64,000 bases of DNA from Macropodus opercularis (Eukaryota > Chordata > Actinopteri > Anabantiformes > Osphronemidae), in assembly GCA_030770545.1 (NCBI GenBank), contig CM061100.1, positions 2,673,501 through 2,737,500 of the forward strand. The letters run 5' to 3'. This document shows positions 1 to 11,762 of the stretch, piece after piece. How positions within the stretch are numbered: the stretch's first letter is position 1; the number at the start of each line of letters is the position of its first letter. The notes beneath the pieces were generated by a model. It did not search any database, was not told the DNA's origin, and was given only the letters and a program-made list of their open reading frames with translations. A program made the position numbers and the translations under genes.

Positions 1-356
1 CCATGAGTACAAAGGCGTCTAAAAAACATTTACATCTGCATGAGGGATGGAAACAAAACGAAAGGGAATCAAAGTATCGTCTGTCTAAACTAATAAATCA
101 AATGCTCTATTACTATACTAACATAGAAAACTGCTAATCAGTGTCATGACTATCCTAAAATACAAATGCACTGTTTTTTATTGAATGTTTGTTTGTACAA
201 TTGACTGTGAATAAAATGTTTAAATTTAGTTGCTAGTCTGTGGTTTTACACGGCATAAAATACACTTATTCTGTCATTTCTATCATTTATTCAGTAGCTG
301 TGTATTTTGTGTAGTGTCCATGTTTCCAGTGTCCTAAAACTGGACAGATGCCGTGA

Positions 357-3300
357 TCACAACAGGCCAGCCATTCTTTTCAGGAGGGTGCTCTGGTCCT
401 GTGGGTTCATGGCCTCGTACGTGTCCAGCTCAAGAGAGAAGGTTGCGTTGCCCGATGTCAGTGTTCGCAGGATGGTGGAATATCCCTGTACAAGAAAACC
501 GGTTTATTAGGTAATGCTCATCAACACGCTTCCTAAAGGTGCTGCTCAGAGGCAACTGGTTGACCTGAAGGAAAGTTCAGCTGCTCCTGCGTAACACCTT
601 GTAGGATAACATGACCTGGATGAGTACGAGCCTTCACACACACCGAATTACACAGAAGCCGACTCACCATCATCTCGGCCAAGGGCACGGTTGCTAGCAG
701 CACCTTGTTGTCGTGACGACTCTGGATGTCTCTGACGGTTCCCCGTCTTTGAGCCAAGTCACCCAGAACGGAGCCAAGATGCTCCTCTCCAACTGTAACG
801 TCCAATGACATGACCGGCTCCAGGACCTGGCCTCCTGCTAGCCTCAGGGCCTGTAGGCAGACAAACCAAACGGTTACTTACCTACTGACAGTCAAGCAGT
901 TCACAGTTGTTGCAGGTTAGAGCTGAAGGCGTCAACGTTTGACCTTAAGCATGCAGCGGGACACACATGCAGAAACCATGGCAGGAGAAGTTCCTGGCTC
1001 CATGTTGACACTTTGGATGGAAGTACAGACGCCTTGTAAAGGGTAACCCAACAATGGACCTGACGATGAGAGAGTCAAAAGAATTTTTTATGGATTTGCA
1101 TAAAACAAAAGGCCAAATGTGTTTAGTCAGACTTACCTTGCAGATAGGAGCTGTGCACGCCGTTCTCTACTGCACCTTTCATTTCTTGTGAAAGCTGTGC
1201 CCTCAGTTCCTGTGTGAACTCCAACCCTGGAGACGAGGGCTCCACAGGTCTGACAGACAGCTCGACTGTCACAACATGCCTCCTCTCCCCCAGTGTCCGG
1301 TCCAGTGTGTCTACATTAAAGAAAGAAAGCTCACACAGGAGCATGGATTGGGAACCTACTAATGCACAGATAGATATTTATTTTGTACCTGTAGCAGCGG
1401 CATCGTGGAGAATGGTTTCCCTATACGCCACCTGGAGTGGTCCAAGGTGAGTCTCGATACCATACTCTCTCCTGATTCGATCGTGGATGATCTCAATGTG
1501 CAGCTCTCCCATCCCACATAAAACAGTCTGAGAATGTGACATAAAACAGATTTAGTTGACTCCTTGTTGCAGACACTTGAACCCTGTTAATTTAATGTTG
1601 GCATTACCTGCCCAGAATCCGCGTCAACCCTCACTTTAAGACTGGGGTCTTCTCTCTGGAGGCAGTTGAGGGCATTCTCAAGATCTGCCAGAAGAAAATA
1701 CAAACGTATGAATGCAAGGTCGCTATGTAACATGTCACAGCAACAGCTTCAGCATGAATAGTCCCTGACCAGCCTGTTTTGACATGGTGGGTGGTTCTAT
1801 TGTGCAGAAGAAGACAGGATCAGGGACCTCCACTCCTGAAAGCACCACATTTGCATGGTCCCCACACTTCACCTCTGTCCCGCTGTCGCTCTGAGCACGT
1901 CGAGCTGCAGCTGCTGCCGAGGCCTTGGATGAGACTATGGTGTCCCCTGTGACTGTCTTAGGTAAAAGCAGAAGCAACTCTATTAGTGGAAATCTTCAGG
2001 GTAGTAAATGAGGGATATGGTGGAAGATGCTCTACCTGCTTTAGTCCTACGGCCAGTGCGATGTTTCCCGCTGTCATTGAGGGGATTTCTACATGTTGGT
2101 CAGCAAACGGCACCAGCAACCTGCTCATCCTCTCACTGCAAACGTACGTAAAACATTAAGGTTAGGTTGGACTTATATAAACGAAGACTGGTTGCTCGGG
2201 TTACGTACGTGCTGTTTCTGTTGACGTTGTGAACGGCCGTCTGTGCTTTCAGGACGCCAGAGTAGATCCTAAGAAACACCAGGGGGCCACGCTGCTTGTC
2301 ATGGAGCACCTTGAAAGCCAACGCACATAAGTCGTCCTTGTACCACCGCCTGCGCGATGATATATGACATCACTGAGCGCTTACACTCAAAATGGAACTG
2401 AAAGTTGTCAAATTCAATCAAATATTCAGGAAGACAAGAAAGACAACATTCAAAGGCTGGCTTACACCACATCGTGGTGCCGTTCGCTGGGGGCGGGCAG
2501 GTAAGCAGTGATGGCATCTAAGAGAGGCTGAACACCTTTGTTCCTCAGGGAGCTCCCACACAGAACCGGGACGCCTCTACGAGCCAGAGCCACGCGCCGC
2601 ACGGCCTCCTGCAGCTGAGGACACGACAGCAGTTACCTCTAAGCAACACTCATACTTCATTGGATGAGATGTTACTCACTTTAACAGGAGGGACCATGTC
2701 AAAATTGTCACTGAAGTCAGTCAGCAACATTTCTGCGAACTCGTCATCCAGATCAGCAACCTGTGATTAAGAAGAGAAACAAACTGAATACGACTCTGGG
2801 ACACTCAGTGTTGGGTTATTTAACATTGTTGGTTTAAATGTACGACATCCACCTGTTCAATTAAAGCCGTCCTGGCCTGCTGGGCCTCCTGCAGGAGTTC
2901 TGGCTCATCTGACTGGTTGAGAGGTTTGCATTCAAACACACGTCCATCACCTCCCACAGAGCTTGGCTTCCATGTCAGCTTCTGGTTGGTCAGTAAGTCC
3001 ACCACACCAGTGAAGCTTCTGCCACTGCCAACTGGAATCTGCAAAACGAAATCGTAGGCTTTATAAAAGTGCAACTAGTGTTGTTGGCTTCAGGAATATA
3101 TTGCTATGTACAAAGCTGAAATTTGGCAGATATGTGAACTTTCATGCAGAGATTGGAAATGTCAGCTGACTCAGGTATTTCCTCCTGTTGTTGCTGAACC
3201 TCAGTGGGGCCAAGTATTTGTTTTTCACTCATCTAGTCACATGGTTTTGCCAATAAACTTTAATCCTATAAAAATTGTATTTGATTTCCTGTGTCCAGTA

Positions 3301-5237
3301 CGTGCAGTGTTTAAGCCAACACTTTACACCAAGACTTTATTCTGAAAACATGCTAAGATAATTACTATACTTCATTATTCTTCTAAAAACTTATGTAAAC
3401 TAATGTTTGTTCTAAACATACTATACTAAGACACTTTTGTTCACCACATACTATACTAAGACACTTTTGTTCACCACATACTATACTAAGACACCTTTGT
3501 TCACCACATACTATACTAAGACACCTTTGTTCACCACATACTATACTAAGACACCTTTGTTCACCACATACTATACTAAGACCTATTTTTCACCACATAC
3601 TATACTAAGACCAATTTTTCACCACATACTATACTAAGACCTATTTTTCACCACATACTACACTAAGACCTATTTTTCACCACATACTATACTAAGACCT
3701 ATTTTTCACCACATACTACACTAAGACACCTTTTTTCACCACATACTATACTAAGGCATAATTTTTCACCACATACTATACTAAGACACCTTTTTTCACC
3801 ACTTTCTATCTACTTGTTATCTTGTCTAAAGGCATACCTGTAGGAGAACTGGATTGGCTTTCAGTTTCTGTCTTATGCTCTCAATGGAAAGACTCAAACT
3901 GAAAAAAACAACAACAATTAAATATTGCAAAATTAGAACTATTATGTCAATTGTTAGATTATTTCTTGACTCACTTTGCTGTAGGTTTATCCATCTTATT
4001 CAGGAAACAAACACAGGGAACATGGTGCTTCTCTGCCTGTCTCCACACAGTCAGAGTCTGGGCCTGTTGGTGTTTTCAGAGCAACAGAGAAAGTGACTGT
4101 GTTCAGAGCTAAACCAGGTATAAAACAAATAAAACCGAAGCTGTATAAAAAAAAAAAGAAGCAGCTCACCTCAACACCTGCAGAAGCATCAAATACTGCA
4201 ACAGCCCCATCAAGAACACGAAGTGCCCGCTCCACCTCCAGAGTAAAATCAACATGTCCTGCAGTGACATACAAACATTTTCATTTGAGTGTATGCTTTG
4301 TGTCATTTCCACAGAAAAAATATCTTAAGAATACTTGTTGCAATGTTTCTACCTGGGGTGTCTATAAGATTAATCCTATGACTTTTCCAATCAAATGTGA
4401 CTGCTGCCGACTGTATGGTGATGCCACGTTCCCTCTCTTGAGCCATAAAATCTGTGACTGTATCACCGTCGTCCACATCTGAAAGCAGCAGTGACAGAAT
4501 GAAATTGATGGAAAAAAATAAACAATGTAAAAAATAACCTTTCCTACACACCTCCAAGTGCTCTCGTGTAGCCTGAGTAATAAAGCATCCTCTCTGTGGT
4601 CGTTGTCTTCCCTGCATCAATATGGGCCATAATGCCAATGTTTCGAATCCTGTATGTGTAGGTGACATGTTAAAACAGAAATGAACAACAGTTTAATTGA
4701 CTGAATGCAGAACACTAATACTTACTTGGATATATCAGGGTTTACCAGAGTCCGCAGTGATTTCACATCATCTGGTACAGAGAACATGTAACAAATAAAT
4801 ATTGAGTCGTGATGCTGTGTACACACTTCTTATGATTCGATCAAATGTCCATTTCATATATACTGGTGAAAAAACCTAAACACGTGTAATAATTAAACCA
4901 CTTACCATTCCTACCTGATAATTGGTGCTATCCAATGATCGATCATCAGACTTTGGTCTAGGTTCTAGTCTTCTTTACTATACTCTACTTCTCTTTAAAA
5001 CAGCAACGTACCTGGAAGGGAGCCGTAAAGTCTCCTTACATGACACGTTACTCTGCATCGGCAGCACTGGAGCCCAGCAGTAAATAATAAATACCTTCCC
5101 TGTAAATGACAACGATTGTACTGAGTCAACGTGATATAAACGTAACGTTACTCTGTCACTTCCACTGAGAAGTGAAGCAAATGGTTACAACTTACCGAAT
5201 TCATCTTGCTTAAAACCCGTAATGCTTTAACAGACAT
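357..5237 (-). CDS. gfm2: gfm2: ribosome-releasing factor 2, mitochondrial (EF-G2mt)
   Basis: Mitochondrial translational GTPase that, in the known family, works with the mitochondrial recycling factor to split ribosomes after termination. I traced 20 coding exons with GT-AG borders: 5196-5237, 5012-5066, 4726-4771, 4552-4649, 4353-4478, 4170-4258, 3975-4063, 3838-3898, 2853-3038, 2680-2760, 2466-2614, 2209-2349, 2036-2135, 1770-1956, 1608-1684, 1389-1527, 1137-1310, 944-1059, 668-850, 357-485. They sum to 2268 nt, a multiple of three (755 aa). The first two exons encode an Arg/Cys-rich presequence fit for mitochondrial import. Exon 4 carries the P-loop AHIDAGKT, exon 5 the switch I region (RERGITIQSA) and the DTPG motif, and exon 7 NKMD. 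Exons 14-20 match EF-G domains II-V and end in RMAGLL. Minus-strand AATAAA signals lie at 286-291 and 177-182. The gene is head-to-head with nsa2, as in human. Exon 2 borders are the least certain. Confidence 0.93.
3410..3800. repeat. 29-30 bp minisatellite in a gfm2 intron
   Basis: About 13 tandem copies of a 29-30 bp unit built around CATACTATACTAAGAC followed by a T-rich CACC stretch. They lie in the intron between the coding exons at 2853-3038 and 3838-3898. Copies in the first half are nearly identical. The later ones carry single-base changes and a one-base shorter period. An open frame across it (Tyr-Tyr-Thr-Lys-Thr repeats) is an effect of the period being a multiple of three and is not a gene. 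Confidence 0.95.
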
Positions 5238-5821
5238 CTTCTTCAGGCGAGAAATACAGATAGTGGAACAACATTAAATGTATTTATAACAACAACCAAA
5301 AAGAAAATAAAAGCCATACAACATATATTATATACGGCACAAAACATTTCACAAAATGAATACATGAAACAGACGAATATGTCCTACAATTTGTAGTGAC
5401 TATCAAAAGTCACGCTTTCATTGGACACGACTCCAAAATACGTCCCTGGAACCGTCATCCGCAAACTTATAGTTCCTGTCAAACATGAAAAGTAGTTGGA
5501 AGTAAAGGCGGTAATTATGTTTCACACACACACACACACACATGTCAACTGACGAGTTTACGATAAGATGCTCATTTAATAATTTTATTGACAGTTATCT
5601 GGAAGTGTCAGTGTAAACTTTAAAGAGTTGTCGATGACGTTCCCATTAAACCGACGGACAAGCCTGCGCTTCCGGGTGACGTACTTCCTCTTAGTTTTGG
5701 CTCCGGGGAAAACAACATCTAAAGGACCCCAGCCTGAAGAAGAAACGCCGAAAACACTGCGTTTCAGACCTTTATCACCTTTGACGAATTTACCGTTAAA
5801 CCCCAAACCCTTAAACACAAA
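5238..5821. promoter_or_regulatory. Shared gfm2/nsa2 bidirectional promoter region
   Basis: 584 bp separate the divergent start codons of gfm2 (minus) and nsa2 (plus), so both promoters must lie here. I see no TATA box that I would trust. CRE half-site-like TGACGTT and TGACGTA lie near 5635 and 5677. A short (CA)n run lies at about 5525-5542. The pairing is conserved with the human GFM2-NSA2 arrangement (established knowledge). The start sites cannot be placed from sequence alone. Confidence 0.7.
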
Positions 5822-7684
5822 ATGGTGAGAAAACAAAGCATTTTTATTCATACTATGTGACGTTTGTTGCATAGATTGAAGCGTTAGCATGTGGCACTAG
5901 CATTAGCTTTAGTTCACATGTGGCAGGGTGACGTACTGCTCTGATCTGGTTTGTAAGTTGTTAATATAAAACAGTTTGATGTCCATGACAGTGGTGCTAT
6001 TAAATAACATATTAAAGGTGTTGGGTATGTAGCGACACAGCATTAATTTTAATGCTAATATCTTTAGTTTTGATAAGCGTTTGTTTGTTAGTGTCCAACC
6101 ACTTGTTTTTGCTTTATCTAAAAGTTAACACCGTAAAGTGGGTCACATCAGGTTATTGGGTCTACGTTGCAGTTATTTCTTTTTGTTTATTTCCTGATCG
6201 TACTTGTGTTTTATACGTATAACATTTAAAGAGATTGTTTTTGTGTGAAATGTAATGCTGAGAACGTATTTGGTTGTTTCTTTAATGACTAATTATACAG
6301 GACTCTTATTAAAGAACAAAATCTATTCCATTTAGAGACATTGTACATTCATCATACTGCAGAATTAGATCAAATTACTAATGACATGTTTTGTTATTGT
6401 TTTGTAGCCCCAGAACGAGCACATTGAGCTGCACCGCAAGCGGCATGGCTACCGCCTGGATCATCATGAAAGGAAAAGGAAGAAGGAAAGTCGTGAGGCT
6501 CACGAGCGGTCTCAGAAAGCCAGGAAGCTGATCGGTTTGAAGGCTAAACTGTATCACAAACAGAGACATGCTGAGAAGATTCAGATGAAGAAGACGTGAG
6601 TATAAAGGGATAAAAGGGGACATTAAGCTTGTCTTTCTATCTGCTTTAGAAAAATAAAACCTAAGTATTAGATCTAACAAACACTAAATGAACTCTGGTT
6701 TGTTTGTTTACAGCATCAAAATGCATGAAGAGAGGAAAACCAAACACAAGGATGATAAGACACCAGAGGGAGCAGTGCCAGCGTACCTGCTGGACAGAGA
6801 AGGGCAATCTCGCGCTAAGGTTCTCTCCAACATGATCAAACAGAAGAGGAAAGAGAAAGCCGTAAGTGTCCAATGAAACCTGATTCTCACCAGCCTTTTT
6901 TTTTTTGGAGGTGGTTGATCATCCTACATTTTCAAGAAAACATGTTTTATTAATTCGGTCTATGATATTGACATATGTTTTTCTGATGTTTTTTTTAGGG
7001 CAAATGGGAGGTGCCACTGCCAAAGGTGCGTGCCCAGGGAGAGACAGAAGTGCTTAAAGTCATCAAAACTGGAAAGAGACAAAAGAAAGCCTGGAAAAGA
7101 ATGGTCACCAAAGTCTGCTTTGTCGGTGAAGGCTTCACGCGTAAACCTCCAAAATACGAGCGTTTCATCAGACCGATGGTAAGATCACAGTGGCATGTCT
7201 TCACATGTAACAATATTTTTATTGTTAATGGTGAGTTGAGCCTCTCTCCTAAAAGAACTTTATCCTCTTTTTCTTCAGGGTTTGCGTTTTAAGAAGGCTC
7301 ATGTCACACATCCAGAGCTGAAGGCCACATTCTGCCTTCCCATTCTTGGAGTAAAGAAAAACCCTTCCTCACCTCTCTACACCTCACTAGGAGTCATCAC
7401 AAAAGGAACAGTGGTAGAGGTCAACGTCAGTGAGCTCGGACTGGTCACTCAGGGAGGAAAGGTTGTCTGGGGTGAGCGTTTAAGTCTGTGAATCCACTGG
7501 TTAAAAAAATGTGCATGTACTGTGATCATCTGAAACATTACCATTTCTAAAACCCCAAGTTGTGGTAATACGTTTACAAAAAAAAATTGAAACAACTACT
7601 TTCTCTTACCTTTCAGGTAAATATGCCCAGGTGACAAATAATCCAGAGAATGATGGCTGCATCAACGCTGTTCTGTTAGTATAA
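5822..7684 (+). CDS. nsa2: nsa2: ribosome biogenesis protein NSA2
   Basis: Nucleolar factor needed for 27S pre-rRNA processing and 60S subunit maturation (known family role). Coding exons: 5822-5824 (the ATG alone), 6408-6595, 6714-6861, 6999-7178, 7279-7471, 7617-7684. The total is 780 nt, 259 aa, against 260 aa for human NSA2. The protein begins MPQNEHIELHRKRHGYR, has a long Lys/Arg-rich N-terminal half including KAKLYHKQRHAEKIQMKK, then VPLPKVRAQGETEV and a C-terminal S8e-like beta domain ending INAVLLV. All introns are GT-AG. The start codon is separated from the rest by a 583-bp intron, a layout expected from the conserved MPQ start. A polyadenylation signal AATAAA lies at 7848-7853, about 165 nt past the stop. 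Very strongly conserved; no defects seen. Confidence 0.97.
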
Positions 7685-7847
7685 GACGCTGGACCTTTAT
7701 ACGACTGTGCCTGGTTACCGCTTAATCAAAATCAAAGATGTGTCAAGGAAGCAAAGAAGATGCTGCACTTGGTACCACAACCATTTTTGTAACACAAGGA
7801 CACTCTAAGAAAAATTAAATAGGGCGATTACTGTGTTGAATCAGATA

Positions 7848-7853
7848 AATAAA
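7848..7853 (+). terminator. nsa2 polyadenylation signal
   Basis: AATAAA on the plus strand about 165 nt after the nsa2 stop codon. A weaker ATTAAA lies some 35 nt earlier. Confidence 0.75.
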
Positions 7854-7869
7854 GTTGATGAAACCAGAG

Positions 7870-8340
7870 TATTTTTAATGTCAATTTTTGCTTAGTCATG
7901 AAATTGTTCATTATACAAATGAAAGTAGAGCCTACTCTTATAAACGTGGGTTGAGTGAACAAACTGAAGTGAAATTTAGTTTTATTACAAGTTAATGTTT
8001 GTTGCCAAGCTTCCATAAGTGTTGAACAAGGCCTGTCTGTTACTTTTCCCTGTGCCCTTCAGTTGATCATTCATGTGATCTTTAGGCTAAGACCTTAAAT
8101 TGAACTGGGTTCATGCCATCATTATCCTAACTATCATTTCAGTCTGAAAGTTCAGGTGCCACCTCAGGTTTATCTACATAATTTAAATTATGTCTGCAGT
8201 TCCATTTTAGGTTGGTGTTGGACCGTAAAATAACTGACTAGAAACGTACTATTTCAGCATCCTTTAAATATGAGCAGGAGAGACAGTTCAATCAGGTCGA
8301 ACTGGGCTTATTGAGAAATCTGCACTTAAAAATGACACAT
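7870..8340. other. Convergent intergenic spacer
   Basis: AT-rich gap between the 3' ends of nsa2 (plus) and the first torsin gene (minus). No open frame, repeat or RNA gene is recognisable in it. Confidence 0.6.
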
Positions 8341-8343
8341 GAC

Positions 8344-8349
8344 TTTATT
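8344..8349 (-). terminator. Polyadenylation signal of the first torsin transcript
   Basis: AATAAA read on the minus strand, about 780 nt past the torsin stop at 9131. It implies a long 3' UTR, or an extra 3' exon (see the open frame at 8950-9156). Confidence 0.5.
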
Positions 8350-9130
8350 GAATTGTGGCTTCACACTTTCTTCTCTGAAGAAACTGTTTCAAAAGAAACC
8401 TTTGAGAAGGACTGGAGCACAAGTTATACATCTCTTTTAAAAACATAGTAACTGCACAATTAACCGAGCTCACTTAACAAATATTATGATTTAGTATTTT
8501 GAACAGTAAGGATTTTTAAGATTAGATTAATTTGGAAGAATTAAATACTACATTTTACTAAAAACTCTTTGTGGGATTGAAGTAATGCTTCCCTGAGCTT
8601 GTGCAGTGTCCAAATGCAGCTTGAATCATGGTAACAGGTAGCTCAAATTAGATATTAAATGGATCTGCAAGGACTGCTGTGCTGACTGCCCAACTTGATC
8701 CAAGTCGCAGGTACAGTGGATGTGTAAAAGAAAAGAAATTCTATAAATCTTAAAAAAGTGTGAAATTTAAAATCAAGGCATGTTCAGTAATCCATACATA
8801 CATGATATGCGATAGTTTCTCTGACAGGTGGACACCTCATGGAGAGCTGAGATTCTCGCTGCAGTGTGACAAAAGACAATGATCACCCCCCCCTTAAACA
8901 GATACAAAGGATATCCATCCTAATATTTAGCTTTCCTCAGACTCTTCACTCAGTGTAAGAGAGATTCAACGTTAGAGAAAACCTGCTCATGTCTCTTCAT
9001 GGTGACAATGTCAGTCAGAGAACCTTCTGTTGAGAGTTCAGTGAGCTTGACCTTTAAGTCATCTGGGTGAGAGCATTCTATAAAAAAGTGCACAACGTGA
9101 TAGAGCATAGCATCCGTCCAGATGCTGACA

Positions 9131-11027
9131 TTATGTGTAGTAGTCCAGTTTGCTCTCTATCGTCTTGCAGCCCTTGACGGAGAAGACTCTCTCAGATTTG
9201 GGAAAATACACTAAATCTTTGGCCACCTTGTTCGCTACGTCCAAGTCTGGCTTGAGTCGTCTGACTTTCATCTCAGCCAGGGCACACTGGACAACATGTT
9301 GGTACTCCAAAGGCAGGAATGGGACGAAGAAATCCACCAGGTTCTTGTCAATCAAACTTGTATGAAAGAAGCCACCTACAGGTAAAGAAAAGTAATATTT
9401 TCATAAAAAATTGTAAATAACAAAATAATCTGACAAAATTTGATATAATGTTTACTCACTTTGGTTGTCATTGAATACAGATAGAGATATCAATGTTTCC
9501 AGGTCTTTGAGTTCAATGTCATCCCGATTTCTTCCTGCTTTCCAAAAATCTAAAGCAGTCTGTATGATCCTGTCACCGCCGGCATTGCTAGGAGACATAA
9601 ATATAAGGAATTATTGGTTTTTCATTTATCCAACAAATGATGCATGCAAAATGTTTCGTGATTTCACAAATACGGGTACAAACCTGAGGAAGATGAAGAT
9701 AGATTTCCTATATGAAACTCCATCCAGCTTGTCATAGTAATCCAGGTATGGCTTAATACTGTCAATCAAGCCAGGATGCATCTTGTCCATCTCATCAAAG
9801 ATAAACATGGAGCGTTCACAGTTGGTGACATTGCCCTTGATCCACTGCTGTAGCTGAGACTGTGTGGAGAAAAAGCATATTATTTATGGAGGAGGCAGAA
9901 CAGAACAGCACTGCTTTGTTTCAGTTAAAAGTAAAACAGATCTACTTATTAGTGCTCCATACCTTGTAGGTAAGAAACTGGCTTGGATGAGGAAAGTGAA
10001 GCGTGGATGTGAAAACATGAACAAAGTTGCTGTCCATTCCCTCCTTGTAAATGTTGTCGGCAATCAGCTTACTAACAAAGTTCTTCCCTGTACCAGTCCA
10101 TCCGTGAAGAGACAGCACCAGGGGCTTCTTCGGGTTTTCATTGTTCATGAATCCACCAACGGCTTTTAAAATGATACGTGATGCAATGTGCTGCCCAAAC
10201 AGCTTGTTTTCCAGGTCAGTCTCCAGACCTAAAAAAATGCACAGCAGACAATCAACAGTGTGGACGTTTGACCTGCTTATGGAAAAATAAAACAATACTT
10301 CCAATACATTCTGTTTTACTGCTTTCTATAACCATTATCAGTTGCTCTTCAACTGTGTAAAACTAAGCAAACGCCATCACACTATAGATTTGCAAGCATG
10401 TCTAACAGCAGGCATGATCAGATAAGATAAGATAAGATAAAGATAAAGGCTGATGAGTCTGTGCCAATGAGCATGAGGTGAAATATTAAAGAAACGCGGT
10501 TTACGCACGGAGAACGTTTTTACACAGAACTGACTTAATACACAAGTGAACGACAAACCCTGCACACGGAGAAAACAGCACAGTGGAGATCATTACATGT
10601 AGCGATGCACATATTACACGCAAAACAAAACAAGTCTGGGTTAATTATGGGCGAATTACTGTATGGCGAGAAATCCGATTTGACAGGTATGAAGTGACAC
10701 ATGAGTGAAGCAGAAACCATTAAAATGGCAAATACAAAATTCAGCAGCGCGTCGTCTTTGCCATTTAGACCGCGGGCAAATGGAAGCACTTAGCTAAACA
10801 CAGGTCTGACGCTTTTAGTCGAGCATAACCTGCTGCACACGCTCACCTGTTGAATTGAAAGCGATCCATTTCGAATCGCAACTTTCACGGAAATAATTGC
10901 TGAGCATACGGCCGAGGGCAGCACCGACACCCACAACCACCGTTGTTGTGACGGGATCAAACGCGCGCACGAAAACGCTGCCTGTCAAAAACGCGTGCAA
11001 AAACAAATACAGACGCACCGCTTTCAT
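9131..11027 (-). CDS. tor1: Torsin-1-type AAA+ ATPase (single-copy torsin)
   Basis: Lumenal ER/nuclear-envelope AAA+ ATPase of the torsin-1A/1B group; in the known family it is activated by the LAP1/LULL1 cofactors. Exons: 10847-11027, 9963-10228, 9684-9859, 9460-9587, 9131-9375, totalling 996 nt (331 aa; human torsin-1A is 332). Exon 1 gives a signal peptide and then a second hydrophobic stretch (TTTVVVGVGAALG), the torsin membrane-association segment. Exon 2 has FGQH and Walker A GWTGTGKN. Exon 3 has Walker B FIFDEMDK. Exon 5 has FFVPFLPLEY and the sensor-2 Cys motif KGCKT, ending KLDYYT. The start is the ATG at 11027; an in-frame GTG upstream is not needed. A (GATAA)n run sits in intron 1. 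An alternative first exon lies at 11436-11634. The gene is upstream of the triplicated torsins on the same strand but outside their repeat unit. Confidence 0.93.
10421..10447. repeat. (GATAA)n microsatellite in torsin intron 1
   Basis: About five perfect or near-perfect GATAA units. Each contains a GATA core. It lies between the first and second coding exons of the single-copy torsin. Confidence 0.85.
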
Positions 11028-11435
11028 CGTCGAAGCCACTTAATACTGCATATTACTCGTTTATATGTAATAAAACACCCTTAAACTAAGGCTAATGCAC
11101 GCTACAACAGAGCAGACCTACAAGGCGGAACTTCCGCATACGTCACAAACACGTGACACAAGCGGGGGCACGTTCAACGCAACTCCTGAAATGTTTAATA
11201 AGTTCAAATGGATGTAAAATATATAACGAAAGTATTAAAATCATTGGTATGTGCGTCTAAACATTTAAAATTTCGTTTGAGAATTGTGGGCTGTAGCAGA
11301 CAGAGCCGTTCTGTTAAACTAAAACTAAATGCTGGTGCTAGCTAGTTGACAGCTGCACAAATCAGTAAAAAAACAACAACCAACACGTGTGTTGACAAAC
11401 CACGTTAGTGTCCAAGCGTAAACCCGACGCGTTAC

Positions 11436-11634
11436 CTGTTTTGTTGAAGGAAATCCACTCGGGTCGACAGCACTCGTGGAAGTAGTAGAAAATGTTCTGG
11501 TAGCTAGCTAAGAAAGCGGTGAGAGTGGCGGCCATGCCCACAGCGATGGTGGTGCTGATGGGCTCGATAGCCCCGGACACGCCGGAGCAGGCCAGCATCC
11601 ACAGCAGCAGGACGTGCCGCCTGTTGGGCTTCAT
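11436..11634 (-). CDS. Alternative torsin first exon (exon 1b)
   Basis: ATG at 11634 opens a 66-codon exon with a hydrophobic leader (HVLLLWMLACSGVSGA), then EPISTTIAVGMAATL and FHECCRPEWISFNKTG. It ends at a GT donor in phase 1, the same residue position and phase as exon 1 of the torsin at 10847. The EPIS and ECC elements resemble mammalian torsin-1A more than exon 1a does. No exons 2-5 of its own lie between it and exon 1a, so the simplest reading is a second promoter and first exon spliced to the shared exon at 9963-10228, giving a 337-aa product. The other possibility is an orphan first exon of a lost torsin copy. Confidence 0.75.
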
Positions 11635-11754
11635 CTCGGATGTCGCCGCTTTGTCGGACTCGGGGTAAAAGGAGCAGACTTCGGCTTCCTGTGTGCGCTG
11701 CCGGGTGAAGCAAGAGAACCGTCTGGGTCATCGCAGGAGATACTGCGTTTGGCG

Positions 11755-11762
11755 TGACGTCA
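11755..11762. promoter_or_regulatory. Consensus CRE palindrome upstream of torsin exon 1b
   Basis: Perfect TGACGTCA about 120 bp upstream of the exon 1b start codon, in a GC-richer stretch that fits a promoter. A second CGTCA half-site and a CACGTG E-box lie upstream of exon 1a near 11140-11160. Binding by CREB/ATF factors is inference. Confidence 0.45.

Noticed and set aside
3437..3637. Open frame of repeated Tyr-Tyr-Thr-Lys-Thr units
   Set aside because: It is the translation of the intronic minisatellite; the near-30-bp period keeps the frame open by chance.
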